64,000 bases of DNA from Bacteroidales bacterium UBA3810 (GCA_002368645.1 DFEE01000003.1:1-64000), one strand, 5' to 3'. Positions 44,396 to 52,337 are shown, numbered from the stretch's first letter. Translations and numbers: made by a program. The notes: generated by a model not told the origin, from the letters alone.

Positions 44396-45020
44396 ACTTC
44401 TTATACCTTGCGTTCAGGCCCTCAATCACCTCATCGGTGATGTCATAACCTGCCACTTTGTTCATCAGCACGGCGTCGTTGAGGATCAGATGGTAATGTC
44501 CGTCGGCATTCAATACACGCAGATATGCCTGCACGGAGTCCTGAAGCTGCTTGGTCAGCGCAGCCTGCTGGTTCATGAAATCCGAGCTGAGTTGCTGGCG
44601 CAGGTTCTCGAGGTCCTGCTGTTTGGCGAGCAGTTGCTGCTCTTTGTTCTGCAGACGGTTCTGCTCGCTCTCCGCACGCTCACGGCTCAGGAAAGCACCT
44701 GCCTCCACCTTCTTCTGGAAATTGAGTACATCCTGCTGGAACGTCTCGTACTCTTTCTGGAAGGATTTGGCGCGGCTGTCCAGTTTGACCATCGACTCCT
44801 CGTACTGGCTCTGCAGTTTGTCGGACGACTCTACTGCCAGCGTGTAGTGGGTCAGGATCGAATCGGTGTTCACGACCGCCACCGGAAGCAACTCACCCTG
44901 CGCCTCTACATCCGCATTAGCGGACTTCTTGCCCCAAGGATTGTACGTAAAAAAGAGAATAAACAGCGCAACCACTCCGGCTGCCAAAATCGACTCAACG
45001 ATAATACTTGATTTGTTCAT
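44394..45020 (-). CDS. OmpH/Skp family chaperone-like protein
   Basis: This 208-residue protein has an N-terminal membrane segment (VESILAAGVVALFILFF), a VAVVNTDSILTHY opening typical of OmpH domains, and a long coiled coil (about residues 60-165) rich in Gln, Glu and Lys. It would bind unfolded outer-membrane proteins in the periplasm. The signal is membrane-anchored rather than cleaved. The ATG at 45020 is preferred; earlier codons come from AT-rich spacer. It lies upstream of the Wzi-like barrel, a plausible client. Confidence 0.78.
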   Translation of the reverse strand: MNKSSIIVESILAAGVVALFILFFTYNPWGKKSANADVEAQGELLPVAVVNTDSILTHYTLAVESSDKLQSQYEESMVKLDSRAKSFQKEYETFQQDVLNFQKKVEAGAFLSRERAESEQNRLQNKEQQLLAKQQDLENLRQQLSSDFMNQQAALTKQLQDSVQAYLRVLNADGHYHLILNDAVLMNKVAGYDITDEVIEGLNARYKK

Positions 45021-45042
45021 AATATAATTTGTTTTTAATTTT

Positions 45043-45249
45043 TCATTCATCAATCTTTAGCTTCTTATCCGCGGCACGTTTTGCCTCGCGGTCCAGCGAG
45101 GTGGCGCAATGGATATTATCCTTCTTCATGCGCTCATTCTGATGAATATGCTGCGAGCGGAAAGAATGGTCCTTGCGGAAAATCACCCCCACGCTCAACA
45201 GCAACATCGCCGCGCCGAGAAGTCCTATGGTTATCAGTATTGTTTTCAT
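45043..45249 (-). CDS. Small single-helix membrane protein
   Basis: This 68-residue protein has one N-terminal membrane helix (ILITIGLLGAAMLLLSVGVIF) and a charged tail with CATSLDREAKRAADKK. It starts 3 bases after the mnmE stop and precedes the OmpH gene by 22 bases, so it is part of the mnmE operon. I do not recognise a function. The Cys and the charged tail are the only notable features. Confidence 0.65.
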   Translation of the reverse strand: MKTILITIGLLGAAMLLLSVGVIFRKDHSFRSQHIHQNERMKKDNIHCATSLDREAKRAADKKLKIDE

Positions 45250-45252
45250 TTC

Positions 45253-46572
45253 TTATTTTCCTATACAGAATTTGCTGAATATATTGTCAAGCACCTCGGT
45301 GTTGGTGATCTTCCCCGTTACTTCGCCGAGTGCGGAGAGACAGTCCTGCAGATCCATGGAGAGCAGTTCGCCGGAGAGGTTGCCGGCGAGTCCCTGCTGT
45401 ACACGGATAATCGCTTCATGCGCACGGCAGACTGCCTCGTAGTGCCGTGCGTTGGAGAGCATGACTGCCGAGGTCTGCGTCATCTCCTTGGCGACACGCA
45501 CCAATTCCCGTCTGAGAGGCTCTATGTCGCCGTTCTTGGCGGAGATGAGGAGGGTGCTGGCATCGGCTTTGGCATCGGGGATCAAGTCGCTCTTGTTGAG
45601 CACCTTGATGACTGTGCCCTTGATATTATCCGCCTCTTGCATTGTGCATTGTGTATTGTCCTCCACTCTCACCACGATCTGTGCCTGCCCGGCAGCGCGT
45701 TTGCTACGCTCAACCCCCATCTGCTCTATGACATCATCGGTCTCGCGCATTCCTGCGGTGTCTATCAGGCGGAACAGCATACCGTCGATGACCAGTGTGT
45801 CTTCGATCGTGTCCCGGGTCGTGCCTTGTATGTCAGAGACGATGGCGCGCTGTTCGCCCAAGAGGGCGTTCAGGAGCGTCGATTTGCCCACATTGGGCGC
45901 GCCGATGATAGCGACGGATATGCCGTTTTTGATGGCATTGCCGGCACGGAAAGAAGCTATGAGCGAGGCTAATTTATGCCCGATCTCGTCCGCCAAGGCG
46001 GTTAACTCCGACCGGTCGGCGAACTCCAACTCTTCATGATCCGCAAAATCGAGCTCCAGCTCGATGAGCGAAGTGAAATGCAGGAGTCTCTCACGTAACG
46101 CGGACAACTCATTGGAGACCGATCCGCGGAGCTGGCTCAAAGCGAGGTCTTTCTCTGCCTTGGACTGGGCGGCGATCAGATCCGCCACGGCTTCCGCACG
46201 GGTCAGATCCATCTTGCCGTTCAGGAACGCGCGGCGGGTGAACTCGCCCGGACCGGCAGCCCTGCAACCGGCGTCCATAAGCCAGCGGAGCAGCTCCTGC
46301 TGGATATAAAGACTGCCGTGACAGGCAATCTCCACGGTGTCCTCGCCCGTGAAGGAATGCGGGGCACGGAAGACGGAGCACAGCACCTCGTCCAATATCT
46401 CGCCGTTACGTTCCACACGCCCGTAATGAACCGTGCCTGCACCGGCTGCCGCCAATGGAGTTCGACCGCGGAAGAGGGTATCCACGATGGATATACTCTC
46501 TTCGCCCGAGACGCGGATGACGGCTATTCCGCCCGTTCCGTACGGTGTCGATATTGCGCAAATCGGTGCCAT
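45253..46572 (-). CDS. mnmE: tRNA uridine-5-carboxymethylaminomethyl modification GTPase
   Basis: MnmE works with MnmG to modify U34 in several tRNAs. The 439 residues show the tetrahydrofolate-binding N-domain (ICAISTPYGTGGIAVIRVSG), the helical domain, the G domain with G1 GAPNVGKSTLLN (about 217-228), G2 GTTRDTIED, G3 DTAGMRETDD and G4 NKSD, and the conserved C-terminal FCIGK with the catalytic Cys. Between G3 and G4, VEDNTQCTMQEADNIKG is encoded by a period-7 array, a segment normally shorter. It is the first gene of the long minus-strand run. Confidence 0.95.
   Translation of the reverse strand: MAPICAISTPYGTGGIAVIRVSGEESISIVDTLFRGRTPLAAAGAGTVHYGRVERNGEILDEVLCSVFRAPHSFTGEDTVEIACHGSLYIQQELLRWLMDAGCRAAGPGEFTRRAFLNGKMDLTRAEAVADLIAAQSKAEKDLALSQLRGSVSNELSALRERLLHFTSLIELELDFADHEELEFADRSELTALADEIGHKLASLIASFRAGNAIKNGISVAIIGAPNVGKSTLLNALLGEQRAIVSDIQGTTRDTIEDTLVIDGMLFRLIDTAGMRETDDVIEQMGVERSKRAAGQAQIVVRVEDNTQCTMQEADNIKGTVIKVLNKSDLIPDAKADASTLLISAKNGDIEPLRRELVRVAKEMTQTSAVMLSNARHYEAVCRAHEAIIRVQQGLAGNLSGELLSMDLQDCLSALGEVTGKITNTEVLDNIFSKFCIGK
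45636..45665. repeat. Period-7 array inside mnmE
   Basis: Units cttgcat, tgtgcat, tgtgtat, tgtcctc. It encodes EDNTQCTMQE in the GTPase domain. Confidence 0.55.
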
Positions 46573-46587
46573 ATACTAAAAGCGCTG

Positions 46588-46618
46588 CAAAGTTACTACT
46601 TTTTTTTGACATATGCAA
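46588..46618 (-). promoter_or_regulatory. Promoter for mnmE
   Basis: Minus strand: TAACTTTG at 46588-46595 and TTG (TTGCATATG) at 46616-46618, 20 bases apart. Confidence 0.75.
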
Positions 46619-46730
46619 GCGCATAAAGAAAAAAATGTCAAAGATCGCTTGCAGTTTGTGTGCGGAGAGCTGCATTCCGCCCCGACGTCCCGCAGCGCGA
46701 TGTTGCGGCAATCGTTCGCAAGAGGAGGCA

Positions 46731-46757
46731 TAAAAGAAAAACATCTGCGAAAGATGT
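46731..46757 (-). terminator. Intrinsic terminator of the candidate RNA
   Basis: On the minus strand ACATCT, ttcgc, AGATGT is followed by TTTTTCTTTTA. Arms lie at 46752-46757 and 46741-46746. Confidence 0.55.
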
Positions 46758-46868
46758 CTGCCTTTTCACGTGCATGCCGGCACAGCCATGCAGGTGAATT
46801 CTTTTATGCCGTTCAGGGCTCCGCCTTTCGGCGGAAAGTGTCATTCAAAGAGCCGCTGCTCCATGAAA
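46731..46868 (-). ncRNA. Candidate structured small RNA upstream of mnmE
   Basis: A promoter (46876-46906) is followed within about 130 bases by an intrinsic terminator, and no good ORF lies between. The transcript would hold a GC stem TCCGCC/GGCGGA (about 46820-46836), a TGCATG/CATGCA hairpin (46771-46793) and the terminator hairpin. A 12-bp closing stem GGCATAAAAGAA / TTCTTTTATGCC (46727-46738 with 46799-46810) could instead form a three-way junction using the T tract. I do not recognise it as RNase P, tmRNA, SRP RNA or a known riboswitch. The 5' end is inferred from the promoter. Confidence 0.5.
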
Positions 46869-46875
46869 TTTTGTG

Positions 46876-46906
46876 CAAAGATACTACATTTTTGAGCGAA
46901 AAACAA
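46876..46906 (-). promoter_or_regulatory. Promoter for the candidate small RNA
   Basis: Minus strand: TATCTTTG at 46876-46883, TTG at 46904-46906, 20 bases between. No convincing protein gene follows. Confidence 0.65.
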
Positions 46907-47002
46907 TAGACTCTTAATGAGAGGAAACTCTTTTTGGGTAGTCGTAGCGGAAATATGTTGCAGAACATAGAGGGATTCTTAAAATCAAGCATATTTTCCA
47001 GG

Positions 47003-47019
47003 GCGGGATTGTATCCCGC
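47003..47019. other. Short GC hairpin
   Basis: GCGGGAT, tgt, ATCCCGC is a perfect 7-bp stem in a gene-free region (46910-47240). No T tract follows, so a terminator role is uncertain. Confidence 0.35.
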
Positions 47020-47033
47020 AAAAGAAGAAAGGG

Positions 47034-47077
47034 GCGGCGGCAAGTCGGAGTAATCTCGGAGTAATGTCGGAGGCAAG
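47034..47077. repeat. Period-11 array (left of ATPase gene)
   Basis: Units gcggcggcaag, tcggagtaatc, tcggagtaatg, tcggaggcaag in strict 11-base period. Confidence 0.65.
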
Positions 47078-47186
47078 TGCTGTGCATTACCCGTCATGCA
47101 CCCTTTTTGCACCCTTTTAGCATTCATTTACGAACGCATCTCGTTTGCATCCTGAACGTCTTAATACGGTGCTTTGACTCCGAGTT

Positions 47187-47219
47187 GCCTCTTACTTTAC
47201 TCTTACTTGCCTCTTACTC
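47187..47219. repeat. Period-11 array (inverted relative to the one at 47034)
   Basis: Units gcctcttactt, tactcttactt, gcctcttactc. The reverse complement (AAGTAAGAGGC) is similar to the units at 47034-47077, so the two arrays form an inverted pair about 110 bases apart. Confidence 0.6.
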
Positions 47220-47242
47220 GCCGCCGGGGATGCGAAATAAGA

Positions 47243-47336
47243 ACTCCTTAAAGCCGAGATGACCGAGAGACAAAAAAAGCACAAATCGCCTAAAATACTT
47301 GCACAATTCAAAAAAAAGCAGTACCTTTGCAGCCGA
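47243..47336 (+). repeat. 94-bp direct repeat, copy 1 (contains promoter)
   Basis: It begins actccttaaagccgagatga and ends at cagccga, and is about 94% identical to 48641-48733. The two copies bracket the ATPase gene. Confidence 0.85.
47299..47329 (+). promoter_or_regulatory. Promoter for the AAA ATPase gene
   Basis: TTG at 47299-47301, 20 bases, TACCTTTG at 47322-47329, inside repeat copy 1. Confidence 0.75.
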
Positions 47337-47338
47337 TT

Positions 47339-47376
47339 ACTGACGAAATTTATAAAAATAAGTGATTTTCGTCAGT
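47339..47376 (+). promoter_or_regulatory. Inverted repeat in the leader of the ATPase gene
   Basis: ACTGACGAAA (47339-47348) and TTTCGTCAGT (47367-47376) form a 10-bp stem that starts 10 bases after the -7 box. It may be an operator or an RNA hairpin near the ribosome site. A similar stem lies inside the gene at 48447-48488. Confidence 0.5.
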
Positions 47377-47392
47377 AGAAATGATTGGCACT

Positions 47393-48598
47393 ATGATAAA
47401 TCGAGAATCCTATCTGTCGCAACTCATTAAATTGCGCGATCAAGACCTGATAAAGGTTGTAACAGGTATCCGTCGTTGCGGAAAATCCACATTGCTGATG
47501 GCATTCAGGCAGTATTTGTATGCTAATGGCGTACAGAATAATGCAGTGTTGTCGCTCAATTTTGAGGAACGTGAGAGTGCCCGTTTTGCCACATGGGAAG
47601 AAGTATATGATTACATCATAGCTCACTTGCCGAACATTCCAAAGCGATATGTATTTTTGGATGAAGTGCAAATCTTACCACATTTCGAGAAACTGGTGGA
47701 TGCGCTTTTTGTGAAGAAAGATGTGGATTTATATATCACCGGCTCCAATGCCTATATGCTCTCCAGCGATTTGAGCACCTTGCTTTCTGGACGATATATC
47801 AATATCCATTTGCATCCATTCTCTTTTGCCGAATATGTTGCTTCTTTCCCCGATGAGCATGATTCCGGCAGGCTGTTCCGCCAGTATATGAATACCTCCT
47901 GTTTCCCTGAAGCGGTTAACTTATCCCGCACAGCCCCGGATATGGTCAATGCTTACCTGCAATCAGTGTATGATACGGTAGTGGTCAAAGATATTGTGCA
48001 AAGGAACAAACTGCGGAAGTTTGATACTTTGCAACGTGTGATTAATTTCCTCTATGATAGTATTGGCAGTGTGGTGTCGCCGAACAATATCGCAGACACG
48101 CTGAACCGCACTTCAGGACAACAGATGTCGCACAATACTGTGTTGAAATATCTTCGCTACTTTACGGAATCGTACCTGATTTATCCTGTGCGTCTGTATA
48201 ATATCAAAGGCAAACGGTTGTTGGCAAGCAATTACAAGTATTATGCAGTGGATCTCGGTTTCCGCAATCTCCTGCAAACGAATGCTCCGACCATTGATTT
48301 AGGGCACAAGTTAGAGAATGTGGTGTATTTTGAGCTACTGAGACGAGGAGGAGAGGTTTATGCCGGCAGAACAGATGCAGGAGAGGTGGATTTTGTGGTT
48401 ATGAAACACAATGGAGAGCGTGAGTATTACCAAGTAGCTTACACCGTTAATGACGAAAAAACACTAAATCGTGAACTTTCGTCATTAAGAAAGATTAAGG
48501 ACACTTATCCTAAATATCTTTTGACTACTGACTTTGATAGCGCAAACATTGACGGTATACGTAAAATCAATGTGATAGATTGGCTGTTAGGAAAATAA
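47393..48598 (+). CDS. AAA family ATPase with DUF4143 C-terminal domain
   Basis: This protein of about 401 residues starts MINRESYLSQLIKLRDQDLI, the usual opening of the AAA_14 ATPase group. It has Walker A TGIRRCGKSTLL (about 24-35), Walker B RYVFLDEVQ (about 83-91), and a sensor-like TGSNAYMLSSDLSTLLSGR. A DUF4143 domain with a PD-(D/E)xK-like core follows (GEVDFVVMKHN). Members of this widespread group have no settled function. I chose the ATG at 47393; another lies 12 bases upstream. It sits between two copies of a promoter-bearing repeat. Confidence 0.85.
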   Translation: MINRESYLSQLIKLRDQDLIKVVTGIRRCGKSTLLMAFRQYLYANGVQNNAVLSLNFEERESARFATWEEVYDYIIAHLPNIPKRYVFLDEVQILPHFEKLVDALFVKKDVDLYITGSNAYMLSSDLSTLLSGRYINIHLHPFSFAEYVASFPDEHDSGRLFRQYMNTSCFPEAVNLSRTAPDMVNAYLQSVYDTVVVKDIVQRNKLRKFDTLQRVINFLYDSIGSVVSPNNIADTLNRTSGQQMSHNTVLKYLRYFTESYLIYPVRLYNIKGKRLLASNYKYYAVDLGFRNLLQTNAPTIDLGHKLENVVYFELLRRGGEVYAGRTDAGEVDFVVMKHNGEREYYQVAYTVNDEKTLNRELSSLRKIKDTYPKYLLTTDFDSANIDGIRKINVIDWLLGK

Positions 48599-48640
48599 TA
48601 AATAGGCAACTCACAACCGTGAAGCGGTTAAGGTGCACTT

Positions 48641-48733
48641 ACTCCTTAAAGCCGAGATGACCAAGAGACAAAAACGCACAAATCGCCTAAAATACTTGCA
48701 TAATTCAAAAAAAAGCAGTAACTTTGCAGCCGA
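48641..48733 (+). repeat. 94-bp direct repeat, copy 2 (contains promoter)
   Basis: It matches 47243-47336 with about five differences and one base fewer, and also ends at a promoter and cagccga. Confidence 0.85.
48696..48726 (+). promoter_or_regulatory. Promoter for the HipA-remnant/DUF3037-like pair
   Basis: TTG at 48696-48698, 20 bases, TAACTTTG at 48719-48726, inside repeat copy 2. Confidence 0.75.
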
Positions 48734-48747
48734 AAGTTGCAAAGACG

Positions 48748-48891
48748 ATGGAAATACAGCATTTACATAGTATTCAGGATATATCCAAACAATACATGAC
48801 CGGCGACTTGCCTGTGTTGGTATTATGCTCGGATACGCAGCAGTATATCTGCAAATACATGCGCCCGAATAACAGCAATTATGGAAAATAA
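48748..48891 (+). pseudogene. N-terminal remnant of a HipA-like kinase gene
   Basis: A 47-codon ORF (MEIQHLHSIQDISKQYMTGD, then LPVLVLCSDTQQYICKYM) resembles the first part of the HipA-like kinases that normally run about 250 residues: the nucleotide-adjacent beta strands with a conserved KY. It ends shortly afterwards at a TAA that overlaps the next start by 11 bases. In related loci such a kinase precedes a DUF3037 protein, which is what follows here. An internal deletion is likely. It has an intact promoter 22 bases upstream. Confidence 0.5.
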
Positions 48892-49234
48892 TCTTCAATA
48901 CAGTATTATTTACGCGGACATTCGCCCAGAGATCAAAGAGCGATTAAGTCTGGGCGTTTTGACAATAGAGCAAAACAAGGTGAAAGTGTACTATTCCCAA
49001 AAGAAATTGGGGATTGTCAAGTTGCTTTATACGCCTAAGGAGTATAAGGCAATATCCTCTATTGTCCGCAAAGAGTTGCGCGAGTTAGCATCAGTTGAAA
49101 CGCTGAAGTATCTTACGCGCTACTCCAATAATCTTATCTCCTTCTCACCGATACAGAGCATAGACAAATCGCAAGCCAATATCAGCGGTGAATGGTTATA
49201 CCGAAATTACGTCTATAACGCAGCAACGGCGTAA
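48881..49234 (+). CDS. DUF3037-like protein
   Basis: This 117-residue protein opens LQYSIIYADIRPEIKERLSL followed by GVLTIEQNKVKVYYSQKKL, consistent with the DUF3037 pattern (a strand, an arginine-rich turn, then a G-V-hydrophobic strand). DUF3037 genes commonly follow HipA-like kinase genes; here only a kinase fragment is left, with an 11-base overlap. Function is unknown. If the kinase is dead, this gene may be a leftover of a toxin-antitoxin or defence module. Confidence 0.55.
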   Translation: MENNLQYSIIYADIRPEIKERLSLGVLTIEQNKVKVYYSQKKLGIVKLLYTPKEYKAISSIVRKELRELASVETLKYLTRYSNNLISFSPIQSIDKSQANISGEWLYRNYVYNAATA

Positions 49235-49300
49235 TATGCCCTCAGCGAACAACGCCAACTGATGGCAAAATAAGAACAATAAGAAATTTAGTCAAAAATT

Positions 49301-52225
49301 ATGATAGATAGAATAGTTGAACTAATTAGAATAAAGACAGAAAATAATCCAAATTCTGCTCTCTTTACTCAGTGGAATGCATCTAGAGACTATGTATTCC
49401 AGACACTAAATGCAATCTCGCACATGTTTCCTCATTATAGTCTGCACGACATATCGCATTCCGAAGCAATTTTGACTAACATAGAGCGAATAGTAGGCAA
49501 AGAAACTCTTGAAAACAAATTTTCCGCAGAAGATTTATGGCTGTTACTATGTAGCGCTTGCTATCATGACCTAGGTATGTTTGTTTCAGGCGAGGACAAA
49601 AAAAACTTAATGCAGGACGGACAATTCATTGAACATGTCAATAAAATCCAGAACGATGAAAAATCTTATCTTCATACATACGCAATTCATTTTGAGACAA
49701 AAGGAGATACGCTTATCCAAAAGGAAACACCAATTGAAGATAAAACAATAAATGCTTTAAATTTCTTAATAGCAGATTTTATTCGAAAGAAACATAGTGA
49801 GCGTTCCGAGGAAGAGATAATGAAAGATAAGAATTTGGCACTTCATTTCGTTCCAGAACGGATGAAACAAATTCTTGGTCTAATATGCAAAAGTCATACA
49901 GCAGATTTTAAAGATGTTATGCTTTTGCCCTATGAAGAAAAGGGTATCTACGTGGATGACTGTCATCCTCGATATATTGCATGTTTATTGAGATTAGGGG
50001 ATTTGTTGGATATGGATAACAATCGCTTCTCTAATGTTATTTTAAGTACATTACCATCTATTCCAATAGACTCTTTACAGCATAAAGCAAAGCATTTCTC
50101 CGTCACCCATTTAGAGATAAATTCCAAAAGGATATCAGCTACCGCCACATGTGATGATGTGGAGGTAGCTGATTTAACTCAAAAATGGTTCTCAATGCTA
50201 AATGAAGAAGTGAAAAATCAAATGATGAAATGGAGCGATATTGTTCCTAACGATACATCATTTGGTTTCTTGCCTACCATAGGAGAACTTTCTGTTAAAC
50301 TTTTTGGATACGATACTATAGATGGTAAATTTAAAAATAAGTTTTATATAGAGCCAATAAATGCGCTTGAAATGATTCAAGGCGCAGGTTTGTATAATTC
50401 TAAGTTCCAAAGCATACGCGAAATATTACAAAATGCTGTAGATGCAACGCTATTAAGAATCTTTATAGACAAAGAGGCTGACTGGAGTTCGTTTTCAGAA
50501 ACAAAAAAGAGAGAGAGTTTCCGAGCAGAATGTAAAAAATATCCAATAACAATTAGATTATCAAAGAAAGAACACGAAGATAATGACTTGATAGATTGGA
50601 ATATTAGTATAGAAGACAATGGCATCGGAATGTCAAAAGATGACATTAAAATGCTATTGCAGACAGCAAACGGAGATAATAAAATTCATAAAACGAGAAT
50701 TATACAACGGATGCCAGAATGGATGAAACCATCGGGTACTTTTGGAATAGGTTTTCAGAGCATCTTTTTGTTAACGGACGTTGTAGATATAGAAACTCAC
50801 AAATATAATAAGGAACAAACATATATACTTAAATTATATAATCCTATTAAAGAAAAAGAAGGATTAGTATTGCTTCACACAGTAACTCCAGAAAAGAAAA
50901 TTAAGGTTGGAACAGAGGTTTCTTTCTCTATACGTGTAAAGGCACATCCTACATCATGGAGCGTTAATGCAGGGCAAAATACTGGTTGGAATGTTATAAA
51001 TAACTATGATTTCATAAAAGACACCTCTTTTGATATAGAAATTGCAAAAATCATAGATGAAATTATTAAGTTTTCACAAGTTATTGAAACTCCCATTATA
51101 ATAAAAGAAGGAGAACAGATAATTTTTCAGTCTAAGCAAGATCGTGAAATTTTACGGTATTTTTCTGAACGGGAAAATATTGACATATCATTACAATTCG
51201 GCTCAGACATTCATCGTTATGTTGATACTACTCTATATCGAGGACAGAAAGTAGACAAGTCTATTCGTGACTTAAAATTTATGAGTTTTGTTGTCAATAT
51301 ATTAGGTGGAGATGCTAAAGATATTCTAACATTAAATAGAAATGAAATTAGGAACGATTATAGAAGTCAATTAAAAGGAAGAATTATTAATGCGGCTAAA
51401 GAGTATTTATTTGCCAACTATATTGGTCTATCAGATGAAGAAAAAGAGTGGGCAAGTATGTTTATCCTATATTATACAGGTTCTTCATTAACTCAAAAAG
51501 AACAATACAAATTTTCCGCATGGAAAAAACATGTCATTAAATCGGAAAACAAAGAAGAAGCTATATCATTTGAAAATATTTTAAAGTGTAATAGAATCAT
51601 TTTACGCGAGAAATACGCATCTACTGGTTTTGTGGATACAAATCGACACCATTTTCCATTTATATTGAGGAATGATGCGGATGAGTCTATGATAATAATA
51701 TGCTATGAATATAATAGTGATGATATTTTCTTTTTGCAAAAAATGATTTTAGAAGCAACTAATTATTATTCTAGTATAAATTCTTATAACGAAAATGGGA
51801 AAGAGTATATTGAATTAATATATTCAAAACAAAAACCAGTAGATGTTATTAATAATTTAAGACCACTGCTCTCCTTATACATGCAATCTAACAATTATGC
51901 TCGAGGTTATTTGCCATGCATGAAGAAATACAAAACCTTGGAGGTAAATATTGCCGATGATGCATATGTGTCTGGCGTGTTTGTTGGATATTTTTTGTAT
52001 GGAGGGCCAATTATGGTATCTCCCTATATAAGAAAGCACAATGAAAAGCATATTTCAGAGTTATCTTATGAATTATGTGATAACCAATTATATCAATATG
52101 TGTATGAACATCGAAAAAACTTATCTGTCACATTAGAGGAGATTGTAAAAACATATGAAATGTTTTATGACGATACAAAAAATTTAGTTGAAAGTTTAAA
52201 TAAAAACGTCAATAAAGACCATTAG
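49301..52225 (+). CDS. HD domain-GHKL (Hsp90-like) ATPase fusion protein
   Basis: This 974-residue cytoplasmic protein has an N-terminal HD-type metal-dependent phosphohydrolase-like region: HDISHSEAI (residues 49-57), YHDLGMF (88-94) and RLGDLLDMD (about 231). A GHKL ATPase domain follows: N box IREILQNAVDATL (about 367-379), G1 ISIEDNGIGMS (about 433) and G2 SGTFGIGFQSIF (about 477). An uncharacterised 450-residue C-terminal part follows. The gene is very AT-rich (foreign) and sits in a defence-like island. The HD part could act on nucleotides under control of the ATPase; this is inference. Confidence 0.75.
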   Translation: MIDRIVELIRIKTENNPNSALFTQWNASRDYVFQTLNAISHMFPHYSLHDISHSEAILTNIERIVGKETLENKFSAEDLWLLLCSACYHDLGMFVSGEDKKNLMQDGQFIEHVNKIQNDEKSYLHTYAIHFETKGDTLIQKETPIEDKTINALNFLIADFIRKKHSERSEEEIMKDKNLALHFVPERMKQILGLICKSHTADFKDVMLLPYEEKGIYVDDCHPRYIACLLRLGDLLDMDNNRFSNVILSTLPSIPIDSLQHKAKHFSVTHLEINSKRISATATCDDVEVADLTQKWFSMLNEEVKNQMMKWSDIVPNDTSFGFLPTIGELSVKLFGYDTIDGKFKNKFYIEPINALEMIQGAGLYNSKFQSIREILQNAVDATLLRIFIDKEADWSSFSETKKRESFRAECKKYPITIRLSKKEHEDNDLIDWNISIEDNGIGMSKDDIKMLLQTANGDNKIHKTRIIQRMPEWMKPSGTFGIGFQSIFLLTDVVDIETHKYNKEQTYILKLYNPIKEKEGLVLLHTVTPEKKIKVGTEVSFSIRVKAHPTSWSVNAGQNTGWNVINNYDFIKDTSFDIEIAKIIDEIIKFSQVIETPIIIKEGEQIIFQSKQDREILRYFSERENIDISLQFGSDIHRYVDTTLYRGQKVDKSIRDLKFMSFVVNILGGDAKDILTLNRNEIRNDYRSQLKGRIINAAKEYLFANYIGLSDEEKEWASMFILYYTGSSLTQKEQYKFSAWKKHVIKSENKEEAISFENILKCNRIILREKYASTGFVDTNRHHFPFILRNDADESMIIICYEYNSDDIFFLQKMILEATNYYSSINSYNENGKEYIELIYSKQKPVDVINNLRPLLSLYMQSNNYARGYLPCMKKYKTLEVNIADDAYVSGVFVGYFLYGGPIMVSPYIRKHNEKHISELSYELCDNQLYQYVYEHRKNLSVTLEEIVKTYEMFYDDTKNLVESLNKNVNKDH

Positions 52226-52272
52226 AAGTTAATATATAAATATTATTGGTACAATAGATAATAAATTAAACA

Positions 52273-52288
52273 GCGCAAGGCGTTGCGC
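52273..52288 (+). terminator. GC hairpin after the HD-GHKL gene
   Basis: GCGCAA, ggcg, TTGCGC forms a 6-bp perfect stem 48 bases after the stop codon. Only A/T-rich sequence, not a clear T tract, follows, so terminator function is tentative. Confidence 0.35.
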
Positions 52289-52337
52289 AATAACATATTA
52301 AAATAATTAAGCAGACTATTATTTCGTGTCAGCCGAA

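Noticed and set aside
46613..46909. A 98-codon plus-strand open frame in the region upstream of mnmE
   Set aside because: Arg/His/Ser-rich with no family features, and it overlaps a promoter-terminator pair on the other strand.
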